Source of the DNA: Alicyclobacillus fastidiosus | GTDB lineage: Bacteria; Bacillota; Bacilli; Alicyclobacillales; Alicyclobacillaceae | Direction of reading: 5' to 3' | Assembly (NCBI RefSeq): GCF_026651875.1 | Contig: NZ_CP104067.1 | Location: forward strand, 5,260,501-5,324,500 | Length of the DNA stretch: 64,000 bases | Shown here: positions 61,058-64,000 of the stretch, piece by piece | Numbering within the stretch: the stretch's first letter is position 1 | Layout: each line of letters opens with the position of its first letter | The notes under the pieces: generated by a model | Told to the model about the DNA's origin: nothing | The model's input: only the letters and a program-made list of their open reading frames with translations | Databases searched by the model: none | Made by a program: the position numbers and the translations under genes

Positions 61058-62017
61058 TTACCGTGATCGAACCGATTTCCGCACAGCCATCCTAGGTAGA
61101 ATATACGTGGCTGGCTCGACCGACTCGCCATCGACGATGCTCAGCATCATGTCGACCGATTCGACGGCCAATTGCTCAAGCGATGGACCGACCGTCGTGA
61201 TGGGTACTTCCGCCTGTTCCATATCCGGTAAATCGTCGTAGCCAATCAGTGAGATTTCCTCCGGCACCTGTAGTCCACGTTCTAGTAGAGCGCGTAGGGC
61301 GCCCTTCGTAACTAGATTGTTCGAACCGATAAACGCAGTTGGAGACGAGCGAGTGAACACATAGTTCTTAACGGCATAGTACCCGTCTAACCACGTTTCG
61401 TTCGATGCGAGCACATATTCGTCGGGGACGTCAAACCCGCACACTCGCATATAGGACTTAAAGCTGTTCAGTTTCACCGCCTGACTGTCGCCAATCAACC
61501 CAATTTGGCGATGCCCACATTCCAACAGGTAGTCGATCGCGCTTTTGATTGCTAACCCCCGATCAATCAATACTGACGGGAAGTTAGAGAGTGCGTCATT
61601 TCCGATTTGCAGTACTGGAATTTCAACCGCGAGCAGTTGTTCGGGTATCTCACTTCCGCGGTTGAGATCTCCCCAATAGAGCACTCCTTCCACTCTCAAC
61701 TGCTCAAACAGTTGGATGCCGTGCTCGGATAGGGACAGAATCATCTCATATCCGCGTTGCTTCAACTCCTGGTTCATACGCACGGCCAGGTTTGAAAACA
61801 ACGGATTCCCGAAGTTCGACAAGACCAGACCGATTAGGCCGCTCTTCCCAGAGACGAGTTGGGATGCATGAATATTCCGTCGATAATGAAGCCGGTTTGC
61901 GATATCAAGTATTTTCTGCTTTGTCGACGCTTTGACCAGCGGGCTATTTTTTAACGCCTTGGACACGGTGCTGTTGCTGACGCCGGCCGCTTTTGCGATG
62001 TCCCTGATAGTTACCAT
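61058..62017 (-). CDS. LacI family transcriptional regulator
   Basis: 319 residues. Helix-turn-helix IRDIAKAAGVSNSTVSKALK with hinge NIHASQLVSGKSGLIGLVL, then the periplasmic-binding-protein-like effector domain (SLIGYDDLPDMEQAEVPITT). Operators bind symmetric AT-rich sites. ATG 62017 after GGGTGAACAT. It has operator-like palindromes before itself and before the oxidoreductase gene, pointing to autoregulation. Confidence 0.93.
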   Translation of the reverse strand: MVTIRDIAKAAGVSNSTVSKALKNSPLVKASTKQKILDIANRLHYRRNIHASQLVSGKSGLIGLVLSNFGNPLFSNLAVRMNQELKQRGYEMILSLSEHGIQLFEQLRVEGVLYWGDLNRGSEIPEQLLAVEIPVLQIGNDALSNFPSVLIDRGLAIKSAIDYLLECGHRQIGLIGDSQAVKLNSFKSYMRVCGFDVPDEYVLASNETWLDGYYAVKNYVFTRSSPTAFIGSNNLVTKGALRALLERGLQVPEEISLIGYDDLPDMEQAEVPITTVGPSLEQLAVESVDMMLSIVDGESVEPATYILPRMAVRKSVRSR

Positions 62018-62067
62018 ATGTTCACCCGAGAATCCGTCATTCAGATGGTGAAACGCGATTGATTTGG

Positions 62068-62096
62068 ATTGTAGCACTGGACGTTTGCCACGACAA
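62068..62096 (-). promoter_or_regulatory. promoter of the LacI gene
   Basis: TTGTCG (62091-62096), 17 bases, TACAAT (62068-62073) on the minus strand. The upstream palindrome overlaps the -35 box by two bases. Confidence 0.65.
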
Positions 62097-62112
62097 TAAC
62101 AACGTTGTTATT
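62095..62112. promoter_or_regulatory. operator for the LacI regulator, own promoter
   Basis: AATAACAACGTTGTTATT, a perfect 18-base palindrome with the AACGTT centre typical of LacI operators (AACGTT or similar). Confidence 0.75.
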
Positions 62113-62214
62113 TTCTAAACTGTTTGTGATCTACCGACGCGCGACAAAACGCGGCCGGCACCTGTTGAGTAGCCCGCCGCGTCAGATTGTGAAAATCTAG
62201 AACGCCATCACTGT

Positions 62215-63480
62215 TCAAAATCGTTGTGGGATGAGGATGGCGACCATAATGGCCCCAATCACCCCCGCTGCACTAAGAAACACAAACGCGCCGGTGTAAT
62301 CGCTGTTTGCGCCGATGATCACACCCATGATAAACGGGGCAAAGGCCGCAACGATGTTGCTCAACCCGGACATCACACCCGTTTGACTGCCGACGTTGGA
62401 CTGTTTGGAAACGCCATGGACAAGAGAGAAGACCATCAAGGTCGTCGTTTGGAGCGTCCAAATGGCAACGGCGAGTAGCAACATCGCCAACAAGGTGCTA
62501 GACACCGCGGTACATCCCCACAGCACAACCGCGTAAACGATGTACCCGCACACGGCGAACGGCGCCCTTCTGTTCACCTTATCCGCCCATGCGCCAAAAA
62601 TCATCAGTACCACGGCACAGAGGAGCCAAGCCACCAACGTGAATATCCCCATGCCAGACATAGACAGATGGCGCACGTCCACGAGATATTTGGGGACCCA
62701 CGAATTCACTCCCCAAAACCCCATCCCGGTGGCGACGTTGGCGACCAGCAACAGCCACAAACGATAGTTGCGAAGCCCACCTGTGGACTTGGGCGTGCCA
62801 AGCGCTTTCCCTTGGTCGATAAATATCCGCTCCGGCTCATCGATGAATGCAGAATCGGCCGGGTGGTCGCGGACGAGTGAGATGATGAGCCCGAGCGGTA
62901 TGAGGGCGACCGCTGCGAGGATGAAGAACACCGAGTGCCACCCAATACTGCCGATGATCGAGGTAATGATGATGCCGCCGAACGCGATGCCCACATTCAT
63001 TCCGTTGACCCATATCGAAGTCGCGCGGCTCTCTTCATCTCTGCGGAACCAATTTGACGTCATTTTTGTACAAATCGGCCATAACGCGCCCTCACCGAGC
63101 CCTAACAGCAGCCTCGAGATGTACAAGGTGACCGGATCGGTCGACGCACCCGCGAGCAACGTCGCGACTATCCAGATGGACACTGCGGTGATGGCGGTCT
63201 TCCGAGGTCCCCAGCGATCGATGACAAATCCCCAAACGACCATCCCGATGCCGTAAGTGACGAGAAACAGAGTGGTCAGTAATCCGATTTTCCCTGGTGC
63301 ATTGGATAGACCCATATCCGAGAGAAAAGGTTTGTACGCACTGATGATGCCGACATTCGTCTTTTCAATGGACCCGACGGCCCACAAACTTGTCAATACG
63401 GGCAGAATGTATAGCCATCGCGTTCTTCCGATCTTCTTGGTCAAGGTGATGGAAGACTCGACCTGCGGGGAACTCCCCAT
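62215..63480 (-). CDS. MFS transporter, anion:cation symporter (hexuronate/phthalate-like) type
   Basis: 421 residues, twelve membrane helices. ACS-family look: SIEKTNVGIISAYKPFLSDMG, VIDRWGPRKT (motif A), RLLLGLGEGALWPICTKMTS and RDEESRATSIWVNGMNVG. Members import sugar acids or other organic anions. ATG 63480 has AAGGGG eight bases upstream. A cre-like site (63505-63518) precedes it. Likely co-regulated with the oxidoreductases. Confidence 0.9.
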   Translation of the reverse strand: MGSSPQVESSITLTKKIGRTRWLYILPVLTSLWAVGSIEKTNVGIISAYKPFLSDMGLSNAPGKIGLLTTLFLVTYGIGMVVWGFVIDRWGPRKTAITAVSIWIVATLLAGASTDPVTLYISRLLLGLGEGALWPICTKMTSNWFRRDEESRATSIWVNGMNVGIAFGGIIITSIIGSIGWHSVFFILAAVALIPLGLIISLVRDHPADSAFIDEPERIFIDQGKALGTPKSTGGLRNYRLWLLLVANVATGMGFWGVNSWVPKYLVDVRHLSMSGMGIFTLVAWLLCAVVLMIFGAWADKVNRRAPFAVCGYIVYAVVLWGCTAVSSTLLAMLLLAVAIWTLQTTTLMVFSLVHGVSKQSNVGSQTGVMSGLSNIVAAFAPFIMGVIIGANSDYTGAFVFLSAAGVIGAIMVAILIPQRF

Positions 63481-63504
63481 AACGTACACCCCTTTTCGAT
63501 TGAC

Positions 63505-63518
63505 GGAAAACGCTTACA
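63505..63518. promoter_or_regulatory. candidate cre (CcpA) site
   Basis: GGAAAACGCTTACA agrees with the cre pattern TGWAARCGYTWNCW at 13 of 14 positions; only the first base differs. Lies between the partial oxidoreductase gene end and the transporter start. Confidence 0.6.
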
Positions 63519-63539
63519 AGGATTCCAGTAGGGCGCCTT

Positions 63540-64000
63540 TTACCAAGGCACCTGATGCTTGAGCAGAACTTCCTCTCGGCGTTCGGCCGATTCTAATACA
63601 GCCAGACAAACCTCTAAATTTGCAAGGCCCCATTCGGCGTCATGTGTACTCGCGTCGTCTCTTTTGCGCACTGCCTCGACAAATTCCCGTACGACAAGGT
63701 CATGTGCCGTGGGAACCCGATTTAAGGTGATCTCCTCGACCTCCTCGTCGGAATAAATCAACAACCCATTCGGGCTCTGCCGAATATCTCCGTGGTCGCA
63801 GCTGACGACAGTCAATCCAAAAAATGGGCTGTGGATGGGGCCGTGATCGGAGGCCGGATTTTGGTATTGACTCCTCTTTTGTTTGAGGGACATCTCCTCC
63901 GTTTCACTAATCCCCTTGACCCGTTTGCGGCTCATCCCGTAGTGGCTGTCATCCGCACGCCTCGCTTGGCCCCCCCACTCGCCGATATCCCAAGTCAGTT
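63540..64000 (-). CDS. second Gfo/Idh/MocA-type oxidoreductase, 5' part outside the window
   Basis: The frame is open to the right edge (LTWDIGEWGGQARRADDSHY at the visible start). The tail HDLVVREFVEAVRKRDDAS and DAEWGLANLEVCLAVLESAE is the usual C-terminus of Gfo/Idh/MocA dehydrogenases. Ends 24 bases before the transporter's leader region. Partial; substrate unknown. Confidence 0.8.
   Translation of the reverse strand, partial: LTWDIGEWGGQARRADDSHYGMSRKRVKGISETEEMSLKQKRSQYQNPASDHGPIHSPFFGLTVVSCDHGDIRQSPNGLLIYSDEEVEEITLNRVPTAHDLVVREFVEAVRKRDDASTHDAEWGLANLEVCLAVLESAERREEVLLKHQVPW

Overview
The window looks like a chromosomal segment of a moderately GC-rich, endospore-forming Firmicute, most likely near Alicyclobacillus and relatives. 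That placement is an inference. It rests on a GerA-type germination operon, YtvI, RsfA and a CotS-like kinase, on Bacillus-style gene order (nudix-rapZ-yvcK-whiA-crh; ftsE-ftsX-minJ-like; uvrB-uvrA; hprK), on strong AGGAGG-type ribosome sites and on frequent GTG/TTG starts. Most genes lie on the minus strand. I see no prophage, insertion sequence, CRISPR array or toxin-antitoxin module. Layout, 1-9.4 kb: the 3' part of an IclR regulator with an isocitrate/isopropylmalate-type dehydrogenase, a CotS-like kinase, the overlapping run rnhA-queG-ogt, and a spore germination operon encoding A and B subunits plus a 57-residue two-helix protein but no C subunit, with a good sigma-G-like promoter. 9.4-20 kb: YpmS, endonuclease III, a 5'-nucleotidase-like phosphoesterase, YktB, the MrfB/MrfA repair pair (YprB/YprA), RsfA, a DUF402 phosphatase, YtvI, two small or unknown proteins and a FadR-type GntR regulator. 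20-31 kb: leuS under a T-box leader, a Bax-inhibitor-like protein, MutY, a second DUF402 protein, then the crh-whiA-yvcK-rapZ-nudix block. 31-48.5 kb: a TPR protein with a putative C-terminal DNA-binding domain, argS, a decayed G5/M23 cell-wall hydrolase gene, hprK, uvrA, uvrB, motB, motA, a MinJ-like PDZ protein, ftsX, ftsE and a MenC/N-acylamino-acid racemase-like enolase. 48.5-52 kb: a DHA2-type drug exporter divergent from its TetR regulator, with back-to-back promoters and perfect palindromes between them, and a HemD-domain protein. 52-59.3 kb: a 16S-23S-5S rRNA operon on the minus strand and, divergent from it, a 19-gene tRNA array on the plus strand with its own promoter and terminator. 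59.6-64 kb: a carbohydrate-catabolism locus with two Gfo/Idh/MocA oxidoreductases (one cut by the window end), an MFS organic-anion transporter and a LacI regulator, carrying two near-identical 18-bp operators and a cre-like site. The main themes are regulation and housekeeping. Carbon catabolite control is represented by hprK, by crh (Phe instead of the phosphoryl-accepting His15) and by the cre-like site. Cell-envelope and cell-shape functions include yvcK, rapZ, ftsEX, MinJ-like and the M23 relic. DNA repair genes are uvrAB, mutY, nth, ogt and mrfAB. The observations most worth a second look are the broken G5/M23 gene, the germination operon lacking a C subunit, the TetR/DHA2 promoter architecture, the paired LacI operators, the F15 Crh, and the TPR protein with its TFIIB-like tail. 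No wholly new multi-gene system is convincingly visible.
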